Shown piece by piece: positions 16,356-23,948 of a stretch of DNA of 30,770 nt. Every line of letters begins with the position of its first letter. The stretch's first letter is position 1. Source of the stretch: an uncultured Prevotella sp. (GTDB lineage Bacteria; Bacteroidota; Bacteroidia; Bacteroidales; Bacteroidaceae); NCBI GenBank assembly GCA_934202525.1, contig CAKPYB010000037.1, positions 1-30,770 on the forward strand, read 5' to 3'. The position numbers and the translations under genes were made by a program. Below the pieces are notes generated by a model that was given only the letters and a program-made list of their open reading frames with translations, had not been told where the DNA came from and did not search any database.

Positions 16356-17126
16356 ATGAAAATAGTGTTTATTGGGGCAGGTAATCTTGCTACCAATCTT
16401 GCGCTCGAAATATCGCAATCAGACCATCAGATTGTGCAAGTTTTCAGTAGAACCCTAGAGTCGGCCTCTCTATTGGCTGGGAAGGTGAATTGTGAACCTG
16501 TCAATGAGATGAGTAAGGTGGTCTGTGATGCAGATTTGTACATCGTTTCAGTGAAGGATGATGCACTTGAAATGCTTATTCCGGAATTGTGTAAAGGAAG
16601 AGAAGATAAGATGTTTGCTCATACTGCTGGTTCCATGCCGATGGATGTTTTCAAAGGTTATGCCCGTCATTATGGCGTATTTTACCCGATGCAGACATTT
16701 ACGAAAGATAAAAAGGTAGCATTCGAAAATATTCCTATTTTCATAGAAGGATGTGGTGCTTATGAAACTTCTTTCCTGAAGAGGTTGGCAGAACAGATTT
16801 CCCGTAGTGTCTATGAATTGGATTCTGATAATCGTAAGTATCTGCATCTGTCAGCTGTTTTTGCTTGTAATTTTGCGAATCATTGTGTTGCAATAGGTCA
16901 GCAGATTCTTGAAAATCATCACATTCCTGGCAGTGTTCTCCGTCCTCTGGTTATGGAAACGATGGACAAGGCTTCTTCGCATTCGGCTGCTGAAGTGCAG
17001 ACAGGACCGGCAGTTCGTAATGATAGGAATGTAATGGAGAAACAAATGCAACTGCTTGAAAATCAGCCGGAATTACAGCAGATTTATGAAATGATGAGCA
17101 AAAGCATATTCAAGTTTAAAAGATAA
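16356..17126 (+). CDS. Rossmann-fold NADP-binding protein with DUF2520 domain (ProC-like)
   Basis: This 256-residue protein starts MKIVFIGAGNLATNLALEIS, a GxGxxxxN dinucleotide-binding Rossmann motif as in pyrroline-5-carboxylate reductase-like proteins. ADLYIVSVKDDALEMLIPEL and FAHTAGSMPMDVF follow. The C-terminal part (about 130-250) with YLHLSAVFACNFANHCVAIG and MDKASSHSAAEVQTGPAVRND is the all-helical DUF2520 domain. The GPAxRxD phrase is its most conserved stretch. The physiological reaction is not established for the family; the NADP-dependent dehydrogenase assignment rests on the fold. It stands first in a plus-strand run with kdsC (58 nt later) and maf. Confidence 0.9.
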   Translation: MKIVFIGAGNLATNLALEISQSDHQIVQVFSRTLESASLLAGKVNCEPVNEMSKVVCDADLYIVSVKDDALEMLIPELCKGREDKMFAHTAGSMPMDVFKGYARHYGVFYPMQTFTKDKKVAFENIPIFIEGCGAYETSFLKRLAEQISRSVYELDSDNRKYLHLSAVFACNFANHCVAIGQQILENHHIPGSVLRPLVMETMDKASSHSAAEVQTGPAVRNDRNVMEKQMQLLENQPELQQIYEMMSKSIFKFKR

Positions 17127-17184
17127 AACTGTTGTCGGTTTAAGTTTGCAGTTAGGATTTTTCAGTTATAAAACAGAAATTAAT

Positions 17185-17703
17185 ATGATTAATTACGATT
17201 TAGATAAGATAAAAGCAATCATCTTTGATGTTGATGGAGTGCTGTCAAGACAGACCATCACGCTTTCCAGTGCCGGCGAACCTTTGCGTACGGTTAATAT
17301 CAAAGATGGCTATGCCATTCAGCTGGCCCAGAAGAAAGGTGTTCGTATCGTTATTCTGACTGGCGGTAATTCGCATGCCATACAGGTGCGCTATGAAAAT
17401 CTTGGTGTAGAGGATATCTTCATGGGCTGTTCTGTAAAGATAAAGACTTATGAGGAGTTCAAGCAGAAATATTCAATTACAGATGAGGAAGTAATATATG
17501 TAGGTGATGATATTCCTGATTATGAGATTATGCGTCGTTGCGGATGTCCATGTTGTCCGGCAGATGCATGCTCAGATATTAAAGAAATTTCTACTTATAT
17601 CTCGGCTTGTAACGGAGGTGAAGGTGTGGGACGTGATGTCGTAGAACAGGTGCTGAGAGCCAAGGGTTTATGGCTTTCAGATGCTAAGGCGTTTGGCTGG
17701 TAG
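17185..17703 (+). CDS. kdsC: 3-deoxy-D-manno-octulosonate 8-phosphate phosphatase (KdsC-type HAD phosphatase)
   Basis: KdsC dephosphorylates KDO 8-phosphate in lipopolysaccharide inner-core synthesis. The 172-residue protein is a capless HAD phosphatase. Motif I is FDVDGVLSRQ (catalytic Asp at about residue 15). NIKDGYAIQLAQKKGVRIVILTGG covers motif II (Thr), VKIK carries the Lys region, and motif IV is VIYVGDDIPDYEIM. The C-terminal GGEGVGRDVVEQVL segment is characteristic of KdsC. The ATG at 17185 is used; an upstream in-frame TTG at 17146 would add 13 residues outside the conserved fold. It lies between the DUF2520 gene and maf, an arrangement I believe is common in Bacteroidales. Confidence 0.93.
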   Translation: MINYDLDKIKAIIFDVDGVLSRQTITLSSAGEPLRTVNIKDGYAIQLAQKKGVRIVILTGGNSHAIQVRYENLGVEDIFMGCSVKIKTYEEFKQKYSITDEEVIYVGDDIPDYEIMRRCGCPCCPADACSDIKEISTYISACNGGEGVGRDVVEQVLRAKGLWLSDAKAFGW

Positions 17704-17796
17704 AATTTAGTTAATAGTTGAAAGTTGATAGTTTATAGTAGGAAGTTTGCAACTGAATTTTAATCATAAAGTTCAAAGTAATAAGGTTTAAAATAG

Positions 17797-18426
17797 ATGA
17801 ATTATAAGATCATTTTGGCGAGTAATTCGCCTCGTCGCAAGGAACTTCTGGCAGGTTTGGACATTCCTTTTGAGGTGAAGGTGATTAGTGGTATTGATGA
17901 AAGTTATCCTGCTGACCTCGATGCTTATCAGGTGGCAGAATTCATCTGCAAGAAAAAGGCTGAGGCTTATCGTCCGCTTTTGAACGGAAATAATAGTGTT
18001 GAAGAGTTGGACGAGTCAGAAACTTTGATTCTTACTGCAGATACGGTTGTGATTGCGCCAACAGCTGGCGAACAGAACGATCAGGAAGGAAAGGGAGTTA
18101 TTCTCGGGAAGCCTCGTGATGCTGAAGATGCCAGACGAATGCTGAAGATGTTGAGTGGAAAGACGCATCATGTAGTTACAGGTGTTTGTCTTACTACCCA
18201 GCATAAGCAGCGTTCCTTTTCTGTAACAACAGAAGTAACGTTCAAACCGCTTTCTGATGATGAAATCAGTTATTATATAGATCATTATCAGCCGTTTGAC
18301 AAAGCTGGTGCCTATGGCATTCAGGAATGGATTGGTTACATAGGATGTACGGGTCTGAAGGGGAGTTATTTTAATGTAATGGGGCTTCCTGTTCAGCGTA
18401 TCTATGAGGAATTGAGGCAAATTTAG
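17797..18426 (+). CDS. maf: Maf-family nucleotide pyrophosphatase
   Basis: Maf/YhdE proteins hydrolyse dTTP, UTP and modified pyrimidine nucleotides, and were first linked to septum-formation inhibition. The 209-residue protein begins MNYKIILASNSPRRKELLAGL, the ASxSPRR nucleotide-binding signature. LTADTVVI supplies the catalytic-region Asp. LSGKTHHVVTGVCL and the FDKAGAYGIQEWIG motif near residues 165-180 are all diagnostic. It is slightly longer than minimal Maf because of an insert around residues 65-100 (NNSVEELDESET and EQNDQEGKG). The 93-nt gap to kdsC contains AT-rich, faintly repetitive sequence without an obvious promoter. Confidence 0.95.
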   Translation: MNYKIILASNSPRRKELLAGLDIPFEVKVISGIDESYPADLDAYQVAEFICKKKAEAYRPLLNGNNSVEELDESETLILTADTVVIAPTAGEQNDQEGKGVILGKPRDAEDARRMLKMLSGKTHHVVTGVCLTTQHKQRSFSVTTEVTFKPLSDDEISYYIDHYQPFDKAGAYGIQEWIGYIGCTGLKGSYFNVMGLPVQRIYEELRQI

Positions 18427-18444
18427 ATTTTTTAAAATTAAATA

Positions 18445-18476
18445 TTGTTCTATGTCGTAGATAATGAGTATCTTTG
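18445..18476 (+). promoter_or_regulatory. Promoter of fur-purA
   Basis: TTG (18445-18447), a 21-bp spacer, then TATCTTTG (18469-18476). It lies 27 nt before the fur ATG. Confidence 0.65.
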
Positions 18477-18502
18477 TGCGTTTTATGTAACTAACAAGGA
18501 TT

Positions 18503-18967
18503 ATGAGTGAAGAAATTTTAGCAAAAGCTCATGAGGTTTTGGACAATTATATGGAGAGCAATCATCACCGACGCACTCCGGAGCGTTCCACTATCCTCGA
18601 TACCATTTATTCTATGGGAGAGCATTTCTCGATAGAAGATTTGAGTAGAGAGCTACTGAAAAAGAATTTTCGCGTAAGCAGGGCTACGCTTTATAACACA
18701 TTGCATCTGTTCTTAGAACTGAGACTTGTGATAAAGCACAGTCTGGCAGACGGCACCAAGTATGAGGCCAGTTATAGCGAGGACAATCATGTGCATCAGG
18801 TTTGCACGATTTGTGGCAAGGTAACCGAAATTGTAGCACCGCAGGTTACGGCTGCTGTGAAGGATATCAAGATGCAGCGCTTTCGTAAAGATGCTTATGC
18901 TCTTTACATCTATGGTGTATGCAGTGGTTGCCAGAGCAAGATGACTCGCAAACGCAAAAAAGAATAA
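18503..18967 (+). CDS. fur: Fur-family metal-responsive transcriptional regulator
   Basis: This 154-residue protein has an N-terminal winged helix (about 15-85) with RRTPERSTILDTIYSMGEHF and the recognition helix region VSRATLYNTLHLFLELRLV. The dimerisation domain has the metal-site stretch DNHVHQVCTICGKVTEI and a second Cys pair, CSGCQ, near the C-terminus. The CxxC-CxxC pairs form the structural zinc site common in Fur/PerR. Whether it senses iron, peroxide or zinc cannot be settled from sequence alone. It lies 23 nt before purA, likely co-transcribed, which would put adenylate synthesis under the same promoter. I use fur in the family sense. Confidence 0.88.
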   Translation: MSEEILAKAHEVLDNYMESNHHRRTPERSTILDTIYSMGEHFSIEDLSRELLKKNFRVSRATLYNTLHLFLELRLVIKHSLADGTKYEASYSEDNHVHQVCTICGKVTEIVAPQVTAAVKDIKMQRFRKDAYALYIYGVCSGCQSKMTRKRKKE

Positions 18968-18990
18968 GTATCAAGATAAAAAGATAAAAA

Positions 18991-20265
18991 ATGAACACAG
19001 GTAAAGTAGATGTCCTGCTGGGTTTGCAGTGGGGCGATGAAGGTAAAGGTAAGGTGGTTGACGTGTTGACCCCTAAGTATGATGTCATTGCTCGTTTCCA
19101 GGGTGGTCCTAATGCTGGACATACATTGGAGTTTGAGGGCGAGAAGTATGTGCTTCGCTCTATCCCTTCTGGTATTTTCCAGGGTGGTAAGGTGAACATC
19201 ATCGGTAATGGTGTGGTTTTGGCTCCAGACCTCTTTATGGGTGAGGCTAAGGATCTTGAGAAGAGCGGTCATGATTTGAAGAGCCGTCTCTATATCTCTA
19301 AGAAAGCACATCTCATCATGCCTACTCACCGTGTACTCGATGCTGCTATCGAGGCTTCTAAGGGAAAGAACAAGGTAGGTACTACAGGTAAGGGTATCGG
19401 TCCTACTTATACTGACAAGGTTAGCCGTACCGGTCTTCGCGTAGGCGATATCCTTGACAATTTCGAGGAGAAGTATGCTGCACACAAGGCTGCTCATCTC
19501 AAAACCATCGCAAGTCTCGGTTATACCGACTTCGATATTACAGAGGTTGAGAAGACCTGGATGGAGGGCATCGAATACTTGAAGCAGTTTAAACTTATTG
19601 ATAGCGAGGTAGAAATCAATAAGGTGCTCCGTTCTGGCAAGGATATCCTCTGCGAGGGTGCTCAGGGTACTATGCTCGATGTTGACTTCGGTTCTTATCC
19701 ATTCGTTACTTCTTCTAATACTATCTGTGCAGGTGCCTGCATTGGTTTAGGTATCGGTCCTAACCGCATCGGCAATGTTTATGGTATCATGAAGGCTTAC
19801 TGTACACGTGTTGGTGCAGGTCCATTCCCTACAGAACTCTTTGATGAGACTGGTGCTAAGATTCGTGACCTCGGTCATGAGTATGGTGCTGTTACCGGTC
19901 GTGAGCGTCGTTGTGGCTGGTGCGACCTCGTACAGCTCAAGTATTCTGTCATGGTGAACGGTGTTACCGAGCTTATCATGATGAAGAGCGACGTGCTCGA
20001 TGGCTTCGATACTATCAAGGCTTGCGTTGCATATAAGTTGAAGGATGGTTCTGTTACAACAGACTTCCCATACGAAATCGATGATGTAGAACCTGTTTAC
20101 AAGGAGTTCAAGGGCTGGAAGACAGATATGACTAAGTTCACATCTGAAGATCAGTTCCCACAGGAGTTCAAGGATTATATTGCTTTTGTAGAGGAGTTCC
20201 TTGAGACAAAGATCGGTATCATTTCTATCGGTCCAGACCGTGCTCAGACTATTGTACGCAAGTAA
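18991..20265 (+). CDS. purA: Adenylosuccinate synthetase
   Basis: PurA makes adenylosuccinate from IMP, aspartate and GTP, the first committed step to AMP. At 424 residues it is full length. It starts with the GTP-binding loop VLLGLQWGDEGKGKVVDVL, followed by GGPNAGHT, IGNGVVLAP, GTTGKGIGPTYTDK and the active-site region EGAQGTMLDVDFGSYPFVTSSN, and finally VTGRERRCGWCD. Codon use is strongly biased towards a few preferred codons (many GGT, CGT, AAG), consistent with high expression. No terminator is apparent after it; the 99-nt gap to hisS holds a repeat-rich, foldable segment. Confidence 0.98.
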   Translation: MNTGKVDVLLGLQWGDEGKGKVVDVLTPKYDVIARFQGGPNAGHTLEFEGEKYVLRSIPSGIFQGGKVNIIGNGVVLAPDLFMGEAKDLEKSGHDLKSRLYISKKAHLIMPTHRVLDAAIEASKGKNKVGTTGKGIGPTYTDKVSRTGLRVGDILDNFEEKYAAHKAAHLKTIASLGYTDFDITEVEKTWMEGIEYLKQFKLIDSEVEINKVLRSGKDILCEGAQGTMLDVDFGSYPFVTSSNTICAGACIGLGIGPNRIGNVYGIMKAYCTRVGAGPFPTELFDETGAKIRDLGHEYGAVTGRERRCGWCDLVQLKYSVMVNGVTELIMMKSDVLDGFDTIKACVAYKLKDGSVTTDFPYEIDDVEPVYKEFKGWKTDMTKFTSEDQFPQEFKDYIAFVEEFLETKIGIISIGPDRAQTIVRK

Positions 20266-20271
20266 ATTATA

Positions 20272-20361
20272 TAGTGTTTAATGTTTAGTGTTTAATGTTT
20301 ACTTTGAGGGGTTAACATTGCGCTGAACATTAATCACTAATCATTAAACAATAAACATTAA
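20272..20361. repeat. Direct and inverted short repeats between purA and hisS
   Basis: TAGTGTTTAATGTT occurs twice in direct tandem (20272-20285 and 20286-20299). About 30 bp further, partially complementary TAATCACTAATCATTAAACA and TAAACATTAAT stretches (20331-20361) form an imperfect inverted arm. An AT-rich fold-back in the RNA could attenuate or process the purA-hisS junction. Confidence 0.7.
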
Positions 20362-20364
20362 TAA

Positions 20365-21729
20365 ATGGCTCAGAAACCAAGTATACCAAAGGGCACGAGA
20401 GATTTTGGTCCTGTTGAGATGGCGAAACGCAACTACATCTTCAACACCATCAAGGAAGTGTATGCTCTTTATGGATTCCAGCAGATTGAAACCCCTGCCA
20501 TGGAAACCCTTCAGACTTTGATGGGCAAGTATGGTGAAGAGGGTGATAAACTGCTTTTTAAGATATTGAATTCAGGCGACTATATGAATAAGGTGAGCGA
20601 TGAGGATATTCATTCTCTCGGTTCACTCAAATTAGCAGCGAAACTTTGTGAGAAGGGTCTTCGTTATGACCTGACCGTTCCTTTCGCACGTTACGTAGTG
20701 CAGCACCGCGAGGAGTTGCAGATGCCTTTCAAACGTTACCAGATTCAGCCAGTATGGCGTGCAGACCGCCCTCAGAAGGGACGTTACCGTGAGTTCTATC
20801 AGTGTGATGCTGATGTGGTTGGCTCTGATTCTCTCCTGAACGAGGTCGAGTTGATGCAGATTGTTGATACCGTGTTCACCAAGTTTGGTGTTTGTGTATG
20901 CATCAAGATTAATAACCGCAAGATTCTTACCGGTATTGCAGAGGTTATCGGCGAGGCTGAGAAGATTGTAGATATCACAGTAGCCATCGATAAGCTTGAT
21001 AAAATCGGACTTGACAATGTAAACGAAGAGTTGCGCAATGACGGCATTTCTGAAGATGCCATTGAAAAGTTGCAGCCAATCATCTCATTGTCAGGAACTA
21101 ATGATGAGAAACTTGAAGTGATAGCGAAGGTTCTCGAAGGTTCAGAAGTTGGTTTGAAGGGAGTAGAGGAAACCAAGTTTATCCTCGATACCTTGAAGAC
21201 TCTTGGCTTGAACAACGAGATAGAACTGGATCTCACCCTGGCTCGTGGCTTGAACTATTACACAGGTGCAATCTTCGAGGTAAAGGCGCTTGATACTCCA
21301 ATGGGAAGTATTACAGGTGGCGGTCGTTACGACAACCTCACCGGCATTTTCGGTTTGCCAGGTTTGAGCGGTGTTGGTATCAGTTTTGGTGCTGACCGTA
21401 TTTATGATGTGTTAGGTGCGCTCGACCTTTATCCGAAGGAGGCTGTAAATGCTACTCAGGTACTGTTTATCAACTTCGGTGAAAAGGAGACAGCTTACTG
21501 CCTGCCTATAGTAAGTGCAGCTCGTGCAGCCGGTATCCGTACCGAGATCTTCCCTGATAAGGCGAAGATGAAGAAGCAGATGAGCTATGCCAATGCCAAG
21601 AACATTCCATTTGTAGTGCTTGCAGGTGAGAATGAGATGGCTCAGGGCAAGGTTACGCTTAAGAATATGGAAACTGGCGAACAAACCTTGGTTACTGCCG
21701 AGGAATTGATAGCCAAAGTAAATAAATAA
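20365..21729 (+). CDS. hisS: Histidyl-tRNA synthetase
   Basis: This class II synthetase has 454 residues. It starts [19 protein letters not shown], the PxGTRD signature. Motif 2 is [27 protein letters not shown]. The HisA motif ([15 protein letters not shown]) and [12 protein letters not shown] identify histidine specificity. The C-terminal anticodon-binding domain (about 350-454) has [15 protein letters not shown] and [14 protein letters not shown]. The insertion domain lies at about 190-270. It begins 99 nt after purA with a repeat between and ends before an imperfect terminator hairpin. Confidence 0.98.
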   Translation: MAQKPSIPKGTRDFGPVEMAKRNYIFNTIKEVYALYGFQQIETPAMETLQTLMGKYGEEGDKLLFKILNSGDYMNKVSDEDIHSLGSLKLAAKLCEKGLRYDLTVPFARYVVQHREELQMPFKRYQIQPVWRADRPQKGRYREFYQCDADVVGSDSLLNEVELMQIVDTVFTKFGVCVCIKINNRKILTGIAEVIGEAEKIVDITVAIDKLDKIGLDNVNEELRNDGISEDAIEKLQPIISLSGTNDEKLEVIAKVLEGSEVGLKGVEETKFILDTLKTLGLNNEIELDLTLARGLNYYTGAIFEVKALDTPMGSITGGGRYDNLTGIFGLPGLSGVGISFGADRIYDVLGALDLYPKEAVNATQVLFINFGEKETAYCLPIVSAARAAGIRTEIFPDKAKMKKQMSYANAKNIPFVVLAGENEMAQGKVTLKNMETGEQTLVTAEELIAKVNK

Positions 21730-21750
21730 TACTCTCTTTCTCGTCCTCTC

Positions 21751-21797
21751 GTGCTCGTATATGTGAATATGCAGTGCGGCAGGGCGAGAGCTTTTTA
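21751..21797 (+). terminator. Probable terminator of hisS
   Basis: An imperfect hairpin closed by CTCTCG and CGAGAG (ending near 21790) with a weak inner stem is followed by CTTTTTATG. Confidence 0.5.
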
Positions 21798-21853
21798 TGT
21801 GTTAGCGTGTATGCCTAACTATAATTTTAGTAACTTCTAAAAACTACAGACAA

Positions 21854-22846
21854 ATGAAAAAAATAAAAGCTATTTTATGTGTATTCATACTGGCGTTGCT
21901 GATGACATCCAGTACGAAGACAACAACGATTTTCGTAATCGGTGATTCTACTGCTGCCGAGAAAGCCGGTTTTAGAAATAGTCCTGAGCGAGGATGGGGT
22001 ATGGTATTACAGGGCTTTTTTGATGACAAGGTGATTGTTGACAATCATGCTGTTAACGGCCGTTCCTCTTTGAGCTTTATCAATGAAGGAAGATGGAAAA
22101 AGGTTTTGGATAGAATAAAGCCAGGTGATTATGTGTTTATCCAGTTTGGACATAATGACGAGAAGCCAAAGCCTGACCGTCATACAGATCCGGGATCTAC
22201 TTTTGATGCAAACCTTGCCAGGTTTGTAAATGAGACCCGTGCCAAGGGTGGCAATCCTGTACTGTTCAATGCGGTGGTTCGCCGCTGCTATTATTCTGCA
22301 GAATTGAAAAATGATGATGACGAGAAGCTTCGCAATAAAGTATATGATGGCAAGGAACAGATTAATAGCGATACGCTTATCGATACCCACGGAGCTTATG
22401 TGATAGCTCCCCGCAATGTAGCAAAGCAGCTGAATGTTCCGTTTGTTGATGCTACCAAGATTACCCACGATATAGAAACGGGCATGGGTATTAAAGGCAG
22501 CCGCAAATTACATATGTGGTTTATGCCTGGCGAGAATCCGCAGGTTCCTAAGGGTAAGAAAGATAATACCCATTATAATGTATATGGTGCACGTGTGGTT
22601 GCCGGTGCGCTTGCTGATGCTGTAGCTGAGCAGGTGCCAGCGCTGAAGTCTCATGTCTGCCATTATGATTATGTAGTCTCTGCAGAAGGTCGAGGCAATT
22701 TCATGGATTTGCAGAAGGCTGTAGATGCGGTTCCTGTAGGCAAGAAGGCTGTTATCCGTATTTTGGGTGGTGAATGGAAGAAGCCAATCATCGCAAAAGG
22801 CAAGAAGATTAAGTTTGTAAAGTCATTTGGTGCTAAAATCAAATAG
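21854..22846 (+). CDS. Secreted SGNH (rhamnogalacturonan acetylesterase-like) hydrolase ending in a truncated pectinesterase domain
   Basis: This 330-residue protein has an N-terminal signal peptide (MKKIKAILCVFILALLMTSS). The SGNH hydrolase fold follows: block I FVIGDSTAA with the nucleophilic Ser, the Gly block HAVNGRSSLSF, the Asn block IQFGHND, and the catalytic Asp/His in DNTHYNVYGA. This matches rhamnogalacturonan/pectin acetylesterases, which de-acetylate pectin. From about residue 270 the sequence changes to YDYVVSAEGRGNFMDLQKAV then DAVPVGKKAVIRILGG, which resembles the first 50-60 residues of a pectin methylesterase domain (VxxDGSGNFxTxQxAIxAVP). It then stops. The catalytic part of that domain is absent and does not continue in another frame downstream. 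A bidirectional hairpin follows at 22871-22900. Confidence 0.85.
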   Translation: MKKIKAILCVFILALLMTSSTKTTTIFVIGDSTAAEKAGFRNSPERGWGMVLQGFFDDKVIVDNHAVNGRSSLSFINEGRWKKVLDRIKPGDYVFIQFGHNDEKPKPDRHTDPGSTFDANLARFVNETRAKGGNPVLFNAVVRRCYYSAELKNDDDEKLRNKVYDGKEQINSDTLIDTHGAYVIAPRNVAKQLNVPFVDATKITHDIETGMGIKGSRKLHMWFMPGENPQVPKGKKDNTHYNVYGARVVAGALADAVAEQVPALKSHVCHYDYVVSAEGRGNFMDLQKAVDAVPVGKKAVIRILGGEWKKPIIAKGKKIKFVKSFGAKIK

Positions 22847-22867
22847 TAACAGGCTTTTTTTTATATA

Positions 22868-23064
22868 CATAAAAGGGGTACTTTCACAAGCACCCCTTTT
22901 CATATTATACAAAAACATTATGAATTATTTCTATTAGCGAACAAGATTTTAATTTCTATCTTTGTCTCAATTATCTAAAAGTTTCAAACGTTCACCAGAA
23001 TTGCTTTTGGCAAGGGGCAATTCCTACTCGTAGGATAACCTCAGTTCTGATGTTTATCATTTAC
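22868..23064 (-). ncRNA. Candidate small RNA of about 195 nt
   Basis: A good promoter (23101-23069, minus) is followed by no sizeable gene and, about 165-195 nt later, by the strong terminator hairpin 22900-22871. The 5' part is structured: CCTA-CGAG-TAGG forms a four-base-loop hairpin at once followed by a GAATTGC/GCAATTC stem (7 bp, 12-nt loop). The 3' part is AT-rich. Length, promoter and terminator layout resemble the Bacteroidales 6S-type RNAs known from the order, but I cannot confirm a family match by eye. A 22-codon open frame starts close to the expected 5' end, so a short mRNA is an alternative. Confidence 0.5.
22871..22900. terminator. Strong hairpin terminator, usable in both directions
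   Basis: AAAAGGGGT at 22871-22879 and ACCCCTTTT at 22892-22900 form a stem that extends inward to 13 bp with one G-U pair on the minus-strand RNA, closed by a GUGA (GNRA-type) tetraloop. It can end the plus-strand esterase transcript and the minus-strand ncRNA candidate. Confidence 0.8.
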
Positions 23065-23068
23065 GGTT

Positions 23069-23101
23069 GCAAAGGTACGAAGATTTTTATAATTGTGCAA
23101 T
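23069..23101 (-). promoter_or_regulatory. Promoter of the 195-nt RNA candidate
   Basis: On the minus strand, ATTG (23101-23098), a 20-bp spacer, then TACCTTTGC (23077-23069). Confidence 0.7.
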
Positions 23102-23167
23102 ACCTAAAAATGGGGGTTTTGATGAATACCTAGAAATGAGGAATGAAAATGGGGGAGAGTAGATATA

Positions 23168-23203
23168 AAAAAAGGAAGTCCTTATTGAAGAACTTCCTTT
23201 TTT
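23168..23203 (-). terminator. Terminator of tRNA-Cys
   Basis: AAAAAAGGAAGT at 23168-23179 pairs with ACTTCCTTTTTT at 23192-23203, with a 12-nt loop. It lies directly downstream of the tRNA on the minus strand, with a run of T after the stem. Confidence 0.85.
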
Positions 23204-23206
23204 ATG

Positions 23207-23277
23207 AGGTGTCTAGCGGAGTCGAACCGCTCTACACGGTTTTGCAGACCGTTACCTAACCGCTCGGTTAAGACACC
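23207..23277 (-). tRNA. tRNA-Cys (anticodon GCA)
   Basis: The 71-nt cloverleaf has these parts: acceptor stem GGTGTCT/AGACACC (7 bp), D arm ACC/GGT, anticodon stem ACGGT/ACCGT with loop CTGCAAA (anticodon GCA), a short variable region, T stem AGCGG/CCGCT with loop TTCGACT, and discriminator U, the Cys identity base. CCA is not encoded. It is monocistronic, with its own promoter and terminator. Confidence 0.97.
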
Positions 23278-23309
23278 TTGTGTAGAACAATCATTTCTGA
23301 TTTGCGAGT

Positions 23310-23342
23310 GCAAAGGTACTACTTTTTATTGGTTCTACCAAA
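23310..23342 (-). promoter_or_regulatory. Promoter of tRNA-Cys
   Basis: On the minus strand, TTTG (23342-23339), a 20-bp spacer, then TACCTTTGC (23318-23310). It lies 33 nt upstream of the mature tRNA 5' end. The rest of 23343-23460 shows no gene or clear structure. Confidence 0.8.
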
Positions 23343-23464
23343 TTTTTATGCAACTTTTTTAATTAAAACAATCACTTTCTTTGTATCTTGCTCATAATGA
23401 ACGGGTTCTGAAATGCTTAATTTTTTGTCTGGTTTCCTCGCTGCATGAAAGTAAAAGTAGTTTT

Positions 23465-23488
23465 AGCAGCTCTTTTATGAGAACTGCT
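23465..23488 (-). terminator. Weak terminator-like hairpin after the Cys-rich small protein gene
   Basis: On the minus strand, AGCAG and CTC (interrupted by a two-base bulge) pair with GAGCTGCT across a six-base loop, directly after the stop codon. The T tract is broken, so the assignment is tentative. Confidence 0.35.
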
Positions 23489-23489
23489 C

Positions 23490-23675
23490 TTATTCTTTCC
23501 GCTGAGTAGCCTCTTTCTTTTTATTCTTTTGGCATTTCTCAACGAACGGGCAACCTGAACATTGATAGTTTTTACACTCTCGTGCTTGTTTGATGGAGCG
23601 GTAGATACAAATGGCGGCATACGTGATGCATGCCGCCAATATGATTGCTATGATGATATACTGTATCATAAGCAT
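23490..23675 (-). CDS. Small Cys-rich single-pass membrane protein (FeoB-associated type)
   Basis: This 61-residue protein has one N-terminal transmembrane helix (IQYIIIAIILAACITYAAIC, residues 4-23). A positively charged stretch and a Cys cluster follow (C34, C39, C42, C47 in the ECKNYQCSGCPFVEKCQ segment), and the tail is very basic (KNKKKEATQRKE). This layout of a short helix then a CxxC-type cluster fits the FeoB-associated Cys-rich membrane protein family, which often lies beside ferrous-iron transporter genes. No feoB is visible in the window, so an iron role is only suggested. It starts 18 nt after the preceding small membrane-protein gene and is probably co-transcribed with it and with the acidic-tail gene. 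The family match is by eye. Confidence 0.75.
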   Translation of the reverse strand: MLMIQYIIIAIILAACITYAAICIYRSIKQARECKNYQCSGCPFVEKCQKNKKKEATQRKE

Positions 23676-23693
23676 AGGTAAATTAACATAATA

Positions 23694-23915
23694 CTAACCT
23701 ACGGCGTTATAACCATTGGTTGAGTTTTTGCGCATGATGTCGCGGATGTTCATCTCCTTGAAACCCTCTGCGCGTTTCTGCTCTTCAAGCTCTTTCTCTT
23801 CCTCGATGTCCTTTTCTGAACGGGTGAAAGTGAAAGCCTTGTACTTAAATTCTGCAATCGCCCAACCTACGAGGCCTACAGCGATTAATGCAACAAATCC
23901 AATTAATGCGTTCAT
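23694..23915 (-). CDS. Small single-pass membrane protein of unknown function
   Basis: This 73-residue protein has a single hydrophobic helix at residues 3-20 (ALIGFVALIAVGLVGWAIAE), a short linker (FKYKAFTFTRS) and a highly charged helical segment (EKDIEEEKELEEQKRAEGFKE, about 33-53) that looks like a coiled coil. It ends with a conserved-looking NIRDIMRKNSTNGYNAVG. I do not recognise a family. It lies between the acidic-tail gene (33 nt upstream) and the Cys-rich membrane protein gene (18 nt downstream) on the same strand. The three form a likely operon from the promoter at 24814-24782. Confidence 0.7.
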   Translation of the reverse strand: MNALIGFVALIAVGLVGWAIAEFKYKAFTFTRSEKDIEEEKELEEQKRAEGFKEMNIRDIMRKNSTNGYNAVG

Positions 23916-23948
23916 TTCTCTTTATATTATAATAATGTATAAACTGAA

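Noticed and set aside
22957..22964. TATCTTTG on the plus strand as a promoter
   Set aside because: No -33 element at the right spacing and no gene or terminator follows on the plus strand; it lies inside the opposing RNA candidate.
23417..23620. A 67-codon minus-strand frame overlapping the Cys-rich small protein gene
   Set aside because: The alternative frame (23490-23675) has a clear membrane helix and Cys cluster and fits the operon spacing; this one has neither.
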